DNA from: Dysgonomonas sp. HDW5A
GTDB taxonomy: Bacteria > Bacteroidota > Bacteroidia > Bacteroidales > Dysgonomonadaceae
Assembly (NCBI RefSeq): GCF_011299555.1
Contig: NZ_CP049857.1
Coordinates: 744,001-808,000 of the forward strand
Length of the DNA: 64,000 nucleotides
Direction of reading: 5' to 3'
Position numbers and translations under genes: made by a program. Positions 26,901 to 35,723 of this stretch are shown here, one piece after another; the first letter of the stretch is position 1, and each line of letters begins with the position of its first letter. The notes beneath the pieces are model-generated. The model saw only the letters and a list, made by a program, of their open reading frames with translations, was not told where the DNA came from and ran no database searches.

Positions 26901-26931
26901 TTGCACATATTCGACAAACCGAATATATTTG
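26901..26931 (+). promoter_or_regulatory. Promoter with palindromic operator between the S24 repressor and the small-gene cluster
   Basis: TTG at 26901-26903 and TATATTTG at 26924-26931 are 20 bp apart. Within the spacer is a perfect inverted repeat, ATATTCG (26907-26913) and CGAATAT (26920-26926), separated by 6 bp and overlapping the -7 box. A bound repressor dimer would block polymerase. More TTCG/CGAA half sites lie nearby (around 26871-26881 and 26941-26945). Confidence 0.75.
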
Positions 26932-26995
26932 CATTATCAATTCGAAACAACAAGACACAAAGATATAAATTTAAACAATAAAACCCTAATAATTA

Positions 26996-27094
26996 ATGAA
27001 TATTATAAACATCGCGCACAAAACAAAGAAGAAGAAGAAGAAGAAGAAGATTAACGAAAAACCGAATACTTATAATTCTTATTATTCTATATAA
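26996..27094 (+). CDS. Possible 32-residue poly-lysine peptide on an (AAG)8 microsatellite
   Basis: An ATG frame of 32 codons contains eight consecutive AAG codons (27026-27049), giving a Lys8 stretch, and ends in a Tyr-rich tail. It lies about 60 bp after the predicted transcription start of the cluster. There is no other support for translation; it may only be leader RNA with a triplet repeat. Confidence 0.25.
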   Translation: MNIINIAHKTKKKKKKKKINEKPNTYNSYYSI

Positions 27095-27126
27095 AAAATA
27101 CAAATAACAAACCAAATAATCAAAAT

Positions 27127-27285
27127 ATGACAACCGACGAATTATTATGGAATGCCGCATTTGAACAAGAAAATCCAAAAATCCATAATTCTTATAACTA
27201 CAATGAAGAATGGGCTATGGAACGATATTACGAAGACAAAGAATTATTTGAACGATTCGGCGATTTTTTCAAAACCGCCAGTTGA
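27127..27285 (+). CDS. Small acidic protein (52 aa) in the repressor-controlled cluster
   Basis: A clean 52-codon frame starts with MTTDELLWNAAFEQENP. It is rich in Glu, Asp and aromatics (MERYYEDKELFERFGDFF) and has no signal peptide. It is the first well-formed gene after the operator-bearing promoter. I do not recognise it. The acidic, aromatic composition resembles small phage-type regulators, but that is only an impression. Confidence 0.55.
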   Translation: MTTDELLWNAAFEQENPKIHNSYNYNEEWAMERYYEDKELFERFGDFFKTAS

Positions 27286-27352
27286 AAAAGACTCTCCTTG
27301 AACACAAACCAATTTTACAAACAGCCTTACAAACTTAAAGAAACAAATAATT

Positions 27353-27607
27353 ATGCAAACCCAATCACCTACAACAAAAAGACGATACAAAACATTTGAT
27401 CACTCAGAAGCAATCAAGCAAGCTCAAAAACTAATTGATCATGCCAATGAAAAGCAACAGAATCTTCGCTCAATACGAATTGATGCAGACACTATCGTAC
27501 AAGTAAAAGCAGATAGCCCCAATATTGAGCGGATTATCGAACGATTCAAGCACAAGATACGAACAATCAATATAGTTGACCAGATTGAATACGGACAATA
27601 TGCTTAA
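27353..27607 (+). CDS. Small hypothetical protein (84 aa) in the repressor-controlled cluster
   Basis: A basic N-terminus (TTKRRYKTFDHSEAIKQAQK) is followed by a helix and a beta-rich half (SIRIDADTIVQVKADSP, then IERIIERFKHKIRTINIV). No known domain is evident. It sits between the 52-residue gene and the sigma-like gene on the same strand, with gaps of 67 and 78 bp. Confidence 0.6.
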   Translation: MQTQSPTTKRRYKTFDHSEAIKQAQKLIDHANEKQQNLRSIRIDADTIVQVKADSPNIERIIERFKHKIRTINIVDQIEYGQYA

Positions 27608-27685
27608 CCCTCTATAAAAGCTGAAATATTCTACTATTCTGCGATTATTCACCTCAATTCGCAATAAATTAAAAACCACAAAACA

Positions 27686-28309
27686 ATGAGACTAGGAAAC
27701 AGTGGCGCAAACAATAAAGGCAAAAAATACATCAAAATAAAACCGGGCGCAGTGGCAACACCCGAAAATCAAGCAAAAGCCGATATATTCAAAGAATGGT
27801 TCGGGTCATTTTACCCCCGCCTTCAAACAGAACTAATCAATAAAGACACTTATGATGAAGATGTATTAAACGACACCTTCTTAAGGATATACGACAAAAT
27901 ACGCTTTGGCGGGTTAGAAATAGCCGATTATAAAGCATACTTTCATCGGGCATTTTTCACTAATTTTATGCAGATCAATATACAAGAATCCCAAAGCATA
28001 GTAACACCTTTGGATAATCACGACAAGATAGATGATTCTGAAAATGACGAAGAATTAATAAAGAGCAAATGGGAACTTGAGAATGATATATTTGATTTCG
28101 TATATTCGAAATACCCTATCCATGAGTTTGAATTATTCAAGATGTATGTACGTCTTAAACCCGCAATTACTTATGCCGATTTATCTGACATCACATCCCT
28201 ATCTACAAGCAGGATAAGCGAAATTATTTCGAAAATCCGACGTGATATTTGCAAACAAAAGGACTTTACACAGAGAAGAAAGTCTACTTTACGGAAAACC
28301 GAATGTTGA
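27686..28309 (+). CDS. Sigma-70/ECF-like factor (divergent)
   Basis: The 207-residue protein has the outline of an ECF sigma factor. A region 2-like helix pair (YDEDVLNDTFLRIYDKIR, then EIADYKAYFHRAFFTNFMQ) is followed by an acidic linker and a region 4-like helix-turn-helix (ITYADLSDITSLSTSRISEI, then ISKIRRDI). The N-terminal 40 residues are basic and lie outside the usual domains. No anti-sigma gene is adjacent, so control probably comes from the upstream operator and the divergent S24 repressor. Divergence leaves room for another phage-type transcription activator. Confidence 0.7.
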   Translation: MRLGNSGANNKGKKYIKIKPGAVATPENQAKADIFKEWFGSFYPRLQTELINKDTYDEDVLNDTFLRIYDKIRFGGLEIADYKAYFHRAFFTNFMQINIQESQSIVTPLDNHDKIDDSENDEELIKSKWELENDIFDFVYSKYPIHEFELFKMYVRLKPAITYADLSDITSLSTSRISEIISKIRRDICKQKDFTQRRKSTLRKTEC

Positions 28310-28326
28310 GAAAACATTATAAATTA

Positions 28327-28358
28327 AAACAGCGATAGTTTATAAACCATCGCTGTTT
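28327..28358. terminator. Hairpin between the sigma-like gene and a convergent lipoprotein gene
   Basis: A perfect 10-bp stem, AAACAGCGAT (28327-28336) and ATCGCTGTTT (28349-28358), with a 12-nt loop. It marks the end of the repressor-controlled cluster. Confidence 0.8.
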
Positions 28359-28378
28359 CAGCTCATATATCATACCGT

Positions 28379-29017
28379 TTACCGTACCAAATCCTGCACA
28401 TCAGTTTCCAACATATACACACCCAAAGCATGAGCCGGATGCATATCTTTCGCTTTGAAAACATACTCTCTTCCTACAATAGGCATAACTTTTGGTGAAG
28501 CCACAAGTTCGCAATGAATAGTATCTCCATCCTTAAACTCGTCAGTTTCGGAACTGGTAACCAACACCTCTAAAACAGTTACGCTCATTTTTCCCTTAGC
28601 AGCCCCACGTCCAATATTTTCTTCTGCAATCCTTAAAACGCGTCCACCCCATTGATAATTCGGAACAGCTGATTTTACAGACTCAGGTAATCCTTCAGAA
28701 ACCGCAGGAGTCTTAGACACCTCTTTAACCAAAATATATTTCAACGATGATGCATCAGCAGGTACATTTTCAACTTTTTCCTCTTTTACCTCCAATACAT
28801 ACTCATACCCGGGTTCGTACTGAAACCCTTCTATCTGATTGTAGAAAAATGTCCAATTAGTATCCGTACCCATTTTTACCAGTAAACACTTCTGAGGTGC
28901 AACACCTACACAATCGCCCTGCTGCGAAGCCACAATCATTTTTACTGTTCCCTTATTTGAAGCACACGAAGCAAATAACAAAGGCAATAAAAACAATAGT
29001 CCAATTAATTTTTTCAT
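28379..29017 (-). CDS. Lipoprotein of unknown function (212 aa)
   Basis: I start it at 29017, which gives the lipoprotein signal MKKLIGLLFLLPLLFASC. The frame extends 16 codons further upstream, but that adds a charged extension before the signal. The mature part is beta-rich with a conserved-looking GVAPQKCLLVKMG and FYNQIEGFQYEPGYEYVLEV. This resembles the DUF4377 type of Bacteroidota lipoproteins (an M-G-x(2)-W-x-FY-x-IEGF pattern); that identification is from memory. A second beta-rich half follows (GKMSVTVLEVLV). Confidence 0.75.
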   Translation of the reverse strand: MKKLIGLLFLLPLLFASCASNKGTVKMIVASQQGDCVGVAPQKCLLVKMGTDTNWTFFYNQIEGFQYEPGYEYVLEVKEEKVENVPADASSLKYILVKEVSKTPAVSEGLPESVKSAVPNYQWGGRVLRIAEENIGRGAAKGKMSVTVLEVLVTSSETDEFKDGDTIHCELVASPKVMPIVGREYVFKAKDMHPAHALGVYMLETDVQDLVR

Positions 29018-29178
29018 ATCTGAATATTTTATAAATAACTTCTTTTTAAACGATAGACACGTCAAAATGTTTTGTGCTTAATTATTAAATCTACAAGAAA
29101 AGCAGATTCAATCGACACTCAATCCCCCGGGTTAAACATTAGAGGATTAAAGAAGTCAACTTCAAGAATAAAATTACC

Positions 29179-29670
29179 CTATCCTATCCAAGTACCATTT
29201 TGGGTCTTCTTCCAAAAATCGATAAAGAAATATGTTTGAGGCAAAATAAACGCCAGCGAATAATAAGCAGTCTGCATATAATATTCTTTAGATGGAATTT
29301 GTGGCGATACAATCCAAAAAGCAATAAATAACGGTAGGAACAAGAAGGAAATAAACGACAGAAGAAAATTTTCCCGTACAGAACTTATCTTACACAGAAA
29401 TATAGAATATGAAGCGAGAGCACAACTAAAACAAACAAAAAAGGGATAGAAAAACAGCTCTTTATTATCCACATTCATATACTGCTTCATATCCACACCA
29501 TTAAAAATACTGCCTGATACAATCCATAAAATAAGAGCCAACCCCAAGCTTATCAAAAGCACCTTGAGAGGGGTATACAAGCAGAAGCGAGTCAACTTAT
29601 TTGTAGAAAACAAACTAGTCAACAACCCCACAATCAACAAAACGGCTATCATAATAAGACGCACCTTCAT
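29179..29670 (-). CDS. Small integral membrane protein (163 aa)
   Basis: Four to five hydrophobic segments occupy most of the protein (IMIAVLLIVGLLTSLF, VLLISLGLALILWIVSG, FFVCFSCALASYSIFL, FLLSFISFLFLPLFIAFWI, YYSLAFILPQTYFFI). The end is short and charged (WKKTQNGTWIG). No family is recognisable. It is isolated, on the same strand as the lipoprotein gene but 161 bp upstream of it. Confidence 0.62.
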   Translation of the reverse strand: MKVRLIMIAVLLIVGLLTSLFSTNKLTRFCLYTPLKVLLISLGLALILWIVSGSIFNGVDMKQYMNVDNKELFFYPFFVCFSCALASYSIFLCKISSVRENFLLSFISFLFLPLFIAFWIVSPQIPSKEYYMQTAYYSLAFILPQTYFFIDFWKKTQNGTWIG

Positions 29671-29817
29671 TTAGCAAATATAAAAACAAAAACACGCAGA
29701 TAGCATAATTAGAACTTTTTTTAATACAGTTAAGAGGTTATCTCTTATAAGGTTTAACCAAAGAAAAATTATACCTTTACAAATATAACCTATGAAAAAC
29801 ATTAATTGATCTTCGAA

Positions 29818-31344
29818 ATGAAATGGAAATCTATTGTACCATTAATAGTATTTGTTCCCTTGACATCTCTTGCTCAGAAAAAAGTACAAGACCGCCCGAA
29901 CATCATTCTATTTTTAGTTGATGATATGGGATGGCAAGACACTTCATTACCCTTCTGGACAGAGAAGACAACATGGAATGACCTCTACGAAACACCCAAC
30001 ATGGAGCGCTTGGCAAGCCGGGGAATGATGTTTACGCAAGCATACGCATGCAGTGTAAGCTCTCCTTCGAGAGTTAGCCTACTTACGGGAATGAATGCAG
30101 CCAGACATCGTGTTACAAATTGGACGCTAGAGAAAAATAAGACAAACGATGGAAAAAGCAGTATAATTCAACCTCCCGAATGGAATATCAATGGGATTTG
30201 CCAAATACCCGATATTGAGCACACTTATCAGGTGACATCATTAGCCCAAGTTTTAAAAGATAATGGCTACCATACTATACATTGTGGAAAAGCACATTTT
30301 GGAGCAATAGATACTCCGGGAGAAAACCCCTATCATTTAGGTTTTGAAGTAAACATAGCCGGACATGCAGGCGGAGGACTTGCCAGCTATTTGGGCAGTG
30401 AAAACTTCGGAAATAAAACCAATGGACAAAAAAGTCCGCTTCAGGCAATACCCGGACTCGATAAATATTGGGGACAAGATATATTTGTTACCGAAGCTCT
30501 TACTTTGGAAGCGAAGAAAGAACTTGATCATGCTCAAAGACTCGAACAACCGTTCTTCTTATATATGGCACATTATGCCATACACATCCCGATTCAAAAA
30601 GACATGAGGTTTTACCCAAAATATGCAAACAAAGGCATGACTGAGGTTGAGGCTGCATACGCTTCTCTTATCGAAGGCATGGATAAAAGCCTTGGAGATT
30701 TGATGGATTATCTGGAAGCCAACAATTTATCAGATAATACAATAATCTTATTCATGTCTGACAATGGCGGGTTGGCTGCCACCACACGCAGCGGAAAACT
30801 TCACACACAAAACTCTCCTCTCAATAGCGGAAAAGGATCAGCTTACGAAGGTGGGATACGTGAACCGATGATTGTTTCATGGCCCGGCAAAGTAAAAGCG
30901 GGCTCAAAGTGCAATGAGTATCTTATCATTGAAGATTTTTACCCGTCGATTTTAGAAATGGCAAAAGTAAAAAATCACAAAATAATTCAGCCGATTGACG
31001 GAAAAAGCTTTGTCCCATTATTGACTGAAAGCGGAAATCCGGCTAATGGGCGAAAACTATACTGGAACTTTCCCAATATATGGGGACCATCGGGACCGGG
31101 AATAGGTGCAACATGCTCTATCAGGGATGGTTATTGGAAACTAATATATTATTACGAAAGTGGAAAGAAAGAACTTTTTAATATTTCCGAAGATATAGGC
31201 GAAGTAAATGATCTTTCAGAAAAACATGCCGACATAGTAAAGAGCCTTTCGAAAGATCTGGGCAAACACCTGAGAAGTGTAGATGCTCAACGCCCCAGTT
31301 TCATCGCGACAGGAAAGCCGACACCATGGCCTGACGAGATCTAA
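29818..31344 (+). CDS. Ser-type sulfatase (arylsulfatase family)
   Basis: After a signal peptide (ending SLAQ) it shows the sulfatase fold: metal-binding Asp pair in LFLVDDMGWQD, and the activation motif S81-S-P-S-R with L-L-T-G downstream, so the nucleophile is a Ser to be converted to formylglycine. Later ligands are in FMSDNGGLA. Ser-type sulfatases need an anaerobic radical-SAM maturase (anSME), which is not in this window. They desulfate host glycans or algal polysaccharides. The frame can also start at a TTG (29806), but the ATG at 29818 gives the better signal peptide. Confidence 0.92.
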   Translation: MKWKSIVPLIVFVPLTSLAQKKVQDRPNIILFLVDDMGWQDTSLPFWTEKTTWNDLYETPNMERLASRGMMFTQAYACSVSSPSRVSLLTGMNAARHRVTNWTLEKNKTNDGKSSIIQPPEWNINGICQIPDIEHTYQVTSLAQVLKDNGYHTIHCGKAHFGAIDTPGENPYHLGFEVNIAGHAGGGLASYLGSENFGNKTNGQKSPLQAIPGLDKYWGQDIFVTEALTLEAKKELDHAQRLEQPFFLYMAHYAIHIPIQKDMRFYPKYANKGMTEVEAAYASLIEGMDKSLGDLMDYLEANNLSDNTIILFMSDNGGLAATTRSGKLHTQNSPLNSGKGSAYEGGIREPMIVSWPGKVKAGSKCNEYLIIEDFYPSILEMAKVKNHKIIQPIDGKSFVPLLTESGNPANGRKLYWNFPNIWGPSGPGIGATCSIRDGYWKLIYYYESGKKELFNISEDIGEVNDLSEKHADIVKSLSKDLGKHLRSVDAQRPSFIATGKPTPWPDEI

Positions 31345-31363
31345 ACATTCTAAAGAATAAAAA

Positions 31364-31390
31364 AGCGAACATATCAAAAATATGTTCGCT
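31364..31390. terminator. Hairpin terminator between sulfatase and NlpC/P60 genes
   Basis: A perfect 10-bp stem (31364-31373 with 31381-31390) and a 7-nt loop. A T-rich tract follows 6 bp later on the plus strand, and an A tract precedes it for the minus-strand gene. Confidence 0.78.
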
Positions 31391-31416
31391 CCTTGATTTT
31401 TTATATATGGGTCGAG

Positions 31417-31959
31417 TTATTTGACTCTACCTCCTTTTTGCCAAGTTTTTTTATAATAGTCCTCATTCAAACTGCTTACAATAACACCTTTGGAGGTAGA
31501 AGCATGTACAAAATAGCCATCTTTAAGGAAAATACCTACATGATCTATCTTTTTCGATTTTTTAGACGTTCTAAAAAACACCAAATCTCCGGGTTTAAGA
31601 CCTCCTTTCCCAACTTTATGCACATCTTTTTTTGCCTGATCATCGGATGATCTCTCCAGATTCTTACCGTAAACCCTCCGATAAACCTGCCAGACAAAAC
31701 CCGAACAGTCTGAACCCGCTTTTGTATTTCCACCATAACGATAAGGTACGCCCAGCCACAGCGATGTTTCAGCATAAAGAGGAATATTAGGATCATCATT
31801 ATTAATCGGAATACGTAAAGTCCGGGATAATTGCTCTACTTCCACCGGATTATATAAAACCTTCTTGCTGCTTCCACATGAAGATAATGCTAGCAGTAAA
31901 GATAATCCTACCGTAAATACACCAAACCTTATTATCCTATAAATCTTACTCATACACAT
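31417..31959 (-). CDS. NlpC/P60 (C40) peptidase lipoprotein
   Basis: A lipobox (LALSSC) near residue 28 anchors it to a membrane. The catalytic domain has the Cys nucleophile in AGSDCSGFVWQVY, then LKPGDLVFFRTSKKSKKIDHVGIFL with the catalytic His, and a following HAST. C40 enzymes of this Spr-like type cleave peptidoglycan stem peptides. The first two codons (Met-Cys) may be extra: the ATG at 31953 (MSKIYR) also works and has a more normal signal. It converges on the sulfatase gene. Confidence 0.92.
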   Translation of the reverse strand: MCMSKIYRIIRFGVFTVGLSLLLALSSCGSSKKVLYNPVEVEQLSRTLRIPINNDDPNIPLYAETSLWLGVPYRYGGNTKAGSDCSGFVWQVYRRVYGKNLERSSDDQAKKDVHKVGKGGLKPGDLVFFRTSKKSKKIDHVGIFLKDGYFVHASTSKGVIVSSLNEDYYKKTWQKGGRVK

Positions 31960-32110
31960 CCAATTCTCATTCTAATAAACAAATCAGAAGATAAAGATAG
32001 TAAAATGATTAAAGCTTATAATTAAAAGAATGCAACCTTGTGTTAAATTCTCTGATTCTTTTTCACATTTAAAAATTCTCTTTAGGCACCTAAATGTTAA
32101 TGTTTTTTCT

Positions 32111-32290
32111 TATTTTTGTGTTTTCGAGAAAGATATATCTATTACACACGTAGATACATTTTTGATATTATAAATATACATTAACAACAAATGCATTAAA
32201 TATAGATACCTTATTTAACATGTTATAAAGTCTCAGAACACTTTATAATATGCATTTATTGTAGAAATACATATCTATTTAGAATTTTCA
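32111..32290 (+). promoter_or_regulatory. Promoter box and structured leader before the large TPR gene
   Basis: A -7-like TATTTTTG (32111-32118) is followed by a leader of about 190 nt with nested complementarity. There is a TATCTA/TAGATA stem (32136-32156) and a perfect 9-bp stem TTATAAAGT/ACTTTATAA (32223-32231 with 32240-32248) with an 8-nt loop. The latter is flanked by AAATGCAT (32189-32196) and ATGCATTT (32250-32257), which can pair across it. The rest of the 358-bp gap (31960-32110) shows nothing I can name. Confidence 0.5.
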
Positions 32291-32317
32291 ATTTAACTAT
32301 TATAAAAAAGCTGTATT

Positions 32318-35260
32318 ATGGCTATTGACAAAAACAGGAAAACTTCTCGATTTATCAATTTTGGATGGTTTGCATGTATACTCATTGCACTTACTTTTGT
32401 TGCAGGAGGTATAAGCTATACAAATACTAAACGAATAGTAGATCGTGCCGAGCAAAATAACCAAGAACTGCAAGAGTTATTCGGAATGTTACGGGATAAT
32501 TCACAATATGTAGTAGCAACCGATCAGGTAGGACGTCATTATATTGACAGTATTAATTTGGTTAAGACTCAAAAAGCTCAAAAAGCAGAAGAAGCTATTA
32601 TCAAACAAGCCACTATTCAATTAACCGAATACTCAGGCATGTTGTCACGAACAGCCGACAATACAGTTATGCTGCTATTTGTCTGGGCAGCCGTATTAGC
32701 ACTTATCACGCTCATTTTTTCATTCCTTGGATTTATGGAATTGAAAGACAGAATGAAAGCTGTTGAGGATACTTTAGATAAAGTAACCGATAAAAATGAA
32801 GAAATAGATCATAAGAAGAAAGACATTGATACGAAGAAACTTGAAATTGATGCTCAGAAAGAACAGATTGATGCAAAAACTCAAGAAATAGATGACCGAA
32901 AGGATGAAATAAATGCAGCCTTGGGTAAAGTAGAAAGTACGCTTTCGGAGGTTGAAAAGATAGGAATAAATATCAAAGAAGACGCACGTACTTCAAGTTA
33001 CAATTTCGACATTCATGCTGCTATAAGCAAAGCTGATATGGCAACCAAAATAGGGTCACTAGAGGATATTGCAAAAAATATTGAAAAAGATGAGGTAATA
33101 GATAAAGACCGCAAAAGCAGCTTACTATATCAAACTTATTTTTATTTAGCACAAGCCTACTCTGCAAATAAAGACACGAATAAGTCTGTAGAAACATATA
33201 CTAAACTGATCGAAATAAATGCTAATCAGCCTCAGGTTTTCAACAACAGGGGCAATGTATATAACAGCACAGGCGACTACGACAAAGCAATTGCCGACTA
33301 TGACAAGGCTATCGAATTAAATTCTAATTATACGGAAGCTTACTACAATAAAGGAACTGCTTACAGCAGCAAAGGGCAATACGATATGGCGATTGAGAAT
33401 TACAATCAGGCTCTACAATTAAAACCCGACTACGCCGAAGCATATTTCAACAAAGGAACTGCATATAGCGATAAGGGAGACTTCGATAGAGCTTTGGAGA
33501 ATTACAATACAGCAATAAGCCTGAATCTGGATGATGCCGAAACCTTCTACAACAGAGGTACTACACTTAGCAACATGGGGCAATTTGATAAAGCTATCCA
33601 AGATTACAACGAAGCTCTACAATTGAATCCAAACTATACAAATGCATATTATAATCGTGCAAATGCCTATTTCAACCTAGGACTGTTTGATGATGCCATT
33701 CAGGATTATGATACAACCCTCAAGATGAATCCATACGATGCTAAAGCATACTTCAACAGAGGTTTGATATGTAAAAGCAAAGGATTATACGACAAGGCAA
33801 TTGAGAACTTTGATGCAGCGTTACGAATTAAACCTAATAATATAAAGGCTTACCTCAACAGAGGTCTGGTTTATTTGGCACTGGACAATTACGATAGAGC
33901 TATTGAAGATTTTAATGCAACGCTCAGACTTAATCCGAATGACAAGGAAGCATACTACAACAGAGGGCTTGCATATTCGAAAGTGAACGAATTGGATAAA
34001 GCGATTAACGACTATAATGCTACAATTATTATCTCTCCTGATTATGATAAAGCGTATTACAGCCGAGGATTAGTATACTACACCAGAAACGAGTACGACC
34101 GGGCAATTGACAATTTCAATACCGTACTTCGATTGAATCCCGAAGATGCAGTGGTTTACAATCTTAGAGGAACAATTCTGCTAAAACGTGGTGAGATTGA
34201 TAAAGCTATCGAAGATTTCAACAGAGCCATTGAACTGAATCCCGAAAATGCCGAAGCATACAACAACAGAGCTAGTGCATATAATACCAAAGGTGATCAT
34301 AACAGAGCAATAGCAGATTGTAATGAGGCTTTACGCCTCGACCCCGGCAGTGTAGATATGCTTAGCCGTGGGAATGTATATTTCAGTATTGGTGAATATG
34401 ATAAAGCAATTGCTGATTTTACGGAAACAATCGAGACTAAGCCTAATGAGGTTGGTGCTTATTTTAAAAGAGGTGAATCTTACTTTATAAAGAAAGAGTA
34501 CGATAAAGCAATTGCTGATTTTGATGAAGTTCTTCGTCTAGATTCTAACAATACAGATGTATATGGATACAGAGCTGATGCGTACTTCCAAACTAATCAG
34601 TTTGCTTTAGCGATCAACGATTATAATCAAGTTATTTTCAATCAGAAAGCAGGACTCGAGACATATCAGAATTTGGCTACAGCCTATTTTAAACAAGAAG
34701 AATATCCGGAGGCAATTACCAGTTACGACAAAGTATTGGAGCTGTCGCACGACAACGAGGAGGCTTTTCTCAACAGAGGATTAGCATATGCATATCTTAA
34801 AGATTTTGATGCGGCAATCTTCAACTTCAATGAGCTACTGCGTGTATCTCCCGAAAATGCTGAAGGATACTTTAACAGGGGAAATGCTCATACAAACAAA
34901 CAGGCATACGATGCGGCAGTAAAAGATTATACTGAAGCTATTCGTTTCAATCCCGAATTAGCAGAGACTTATTTTAACAGGGGAAATATTTACTATAATC
35001 ATAGCCAACATAGTGTAGCTATTGAAGATTACAGCAAAGCTATCGAATTAAACCCCAACTATACTAAAGCATATTTCAATAGAGGTTTGGCGTGTAAAAT
35101 AACTGAGCAATATCAACAAGGTCTTGACGACTTTATAAGAGTGATGTCTCTGGAGCCAAACAACCAACGATTGATCGAAAAAGCTCAAAAACAAGTTGAT
35201 CTAATTACCAAATTGATGAAGGTACAATCTCCTGATTCAAATGATAATCTGGAAGAATAA
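32318..35260 (+). CDS. Membrane-anchored TPR protein (980 aa) with coiled-coil stalk
   Basis: Two membrane segments (about 15-36 and 112-137) enclose a loop of about 75 residues. Then comes a strict heptad array (EIDHKKKDID, KKLEIDAQKEQID, KTQEIDDRKDEIN; residues about 158-200), predicted as a coiled coil. From about 285 to 970 there are roughly twenty tandem tetratricopeptide repeats of 34 residues, each with the Y-N-x-G or Y-F-x-R-G and Y-x-x-A-I-x-D-Y pattern. TPR superhelices bind peptides and build complexes; no partner is evident. The scaffold probably sits at the cytoplasmic membrane, facing the cytosol, with the topology inferred. Confidence 0.88.
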   Translation: MAIDKNRKTSRFINFGWFACILIALTFVAGGISYTNTKRIVDRAEQNNQELQELFGMLRDNSQYVVATDQVGRHYIDSINLVKTQKAQKAEEAIIKQATIQLTEYSGMLSRTADNTVMLLFVWAAVLALITLIFSFLGFMELKDRMKAVEDTLDKVTDKNEEIDHKKKDIDTKKLEIDAQKEQIDAKTQEIDDRKDEINAALGKVESTLSEVEKIGINIKEDARTSSYNFDIHAAISKADMATKIGSLEDIAKNIEKDEVIDKDRKSSLLYQTYFYLAQAYSANKDTNKSVETYTKLIEINANQPQVFNNRGNVYNSTGDYDKAIADYDKAIELNSNYTEAYYNKGTAYSSKGQYDMAIENYNQALQLKPDYAEAYFNKGTAYSDKGDFDRALENYNTAISLNLDDAETFYNRGTTLSNMGQFDKAIQDYNEALQLNPNYTNAYYNRANAYFNLGLFDDAIQDYDTTLKMNPYDAKAYFNRGLICKSKGLYDKAIENFDAALRIKPNNIKAYLNRGLVYLALDNYDRAIEDFNATLRLNPNDKEAYYNRGLAYSKVNELDKAINDYNATIIISPDYDKAYYSRGLVYYTRNEYDRAIDNFNTVLRLNPEDAVVYNLRGTILLKRGEIDKAIEDFNRAIELNPENAEAYNNRASAYNTKGDHNRAIADCNEALRLDPGSVDMLSRGNVYFSIGEYDKAIADFTETIETKPNEVGAYFKRGESYFIKKEYDKAIADFDEVLRLDSNNTDVYGYRADAYFQTNQFALAINDYNQVIFNQKAGLETYQNLATAYFKQEEYPEAITSYDKVLELSHDNEEAFLNRGLAYAYLKDFDAAIFNFNELLRVSPENAEGYFNRGNAHTNKQAYDAAVKDYTEAIRFNPELAETYFNRGNIYYNHSQHSVAIEDYSKAIELNPNYTKAYFNRGLACKITEQYQQGLDDFIRVMSLEPNNQRLIEKAQKQVDLITKLMKVQSPDSNDNLEE

Positions 35261-35288
35261 GGATCAGATCATATTGTCATAATAAAAG

Positions 35289-35320
35289 AAGAAGAAATCA
35301 AAATTGGTTTCTTCTTTTTT
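35289..35320 (+). terminator. Terminator after the large TPR gene
   Basis: An 11-bp A-G/T-C stem (35289-35299 with 35306-35316, one G-U pair) with a short loop and a T tract. It begins 29 bp after the stop codon. Confidence 0.8.
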
Positions 35321-35327
35321 TATCTAT

Positions 35328-35630
35328 ATGAAAAAACATCTCCTTATGCTAACATTATTTTTAGTTTGTATTTCGATAAATTTATCAGGTATTCTACTCG
35401 GAAAAGTATTAACCGAGCATCCAGATTTCTCACTAACACGATTTTCTAAAAAATTCAATCGCAAACCCTTCAACTGTAAACCCTGCTTAACTTTTCATCT
35501 TTTATGGATAATTTATACAATTGTGTCAATCACTTTATCCTCATGGTTAATATGGACTATTGGGCTTATATTTTCGGTCATCATATTTATAATACTATAT
35601 CTTGATGACAATTCGAAAATTATTAAATAA
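35328..35630 (+). CDS. Small membrane protein (100 aa)
   Basis: I start it at the ATG 35328; the frame extends to a TTG at 35304, but that start lies inside the preceding terminator. It has an N-terminal hydrophobic segment (LLMLTLFLVCISINLSG), a basic central stretch with two Cys (FNCKPCLTFH) and two further hydrophobic helices. The C-x-x-C in a basic loop is notable. I do not recognise a family, but FNCKPCLTFHL resembles small phage-like Bacteroidota proteins. Confidence 0.6.
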   Translation: MKKHLLMLTLFLVCISINLSGILLGKVLTEHPDFSLTRFSKKFNRKPFNCKPCLTFHLLWIIYTIVSITLSSWLIWTIGLIFSVIIFIILYLDDNSKIIK

Positions 35631-35723
35631 GATTTTATTTCCTACTCTTACTGTAAACACGAGGAGCACTTATATCCAAAAACGCATCATTAAATATTCC
35701 CTATTCACTAAATTACATATAGT

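Noticed and set aside
29018-29065. N-terminal extension of the lipoprotein gene at 28379-29017
   Set aside because: The added 16 residues would precede a normal lipoprotein signal; the internal Met is the better start.
29806-29817. Upstream TTG start for the sulfatase
   Set aside because: The ATG at 29818 gives a clean signal peptide; the TTG start adds only four residues and is rarer.
31393-31650. 85-codon frame on the plus strand
   Set aside because: It is antisense to the NlpC/P60 gene, whose motifs are certain, and its hydrophobic content follows from that.
32228-32240. AAGTCTCAGAACA in the large TPR leader as an element copy
   Set aside because: The similarity is short and the word is the loop of a different hairpin.
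35304-35327. Upstream TTG start for the 100-residue membrane protein
   Set aside because: It lies inside the terminator of the preceding gene.
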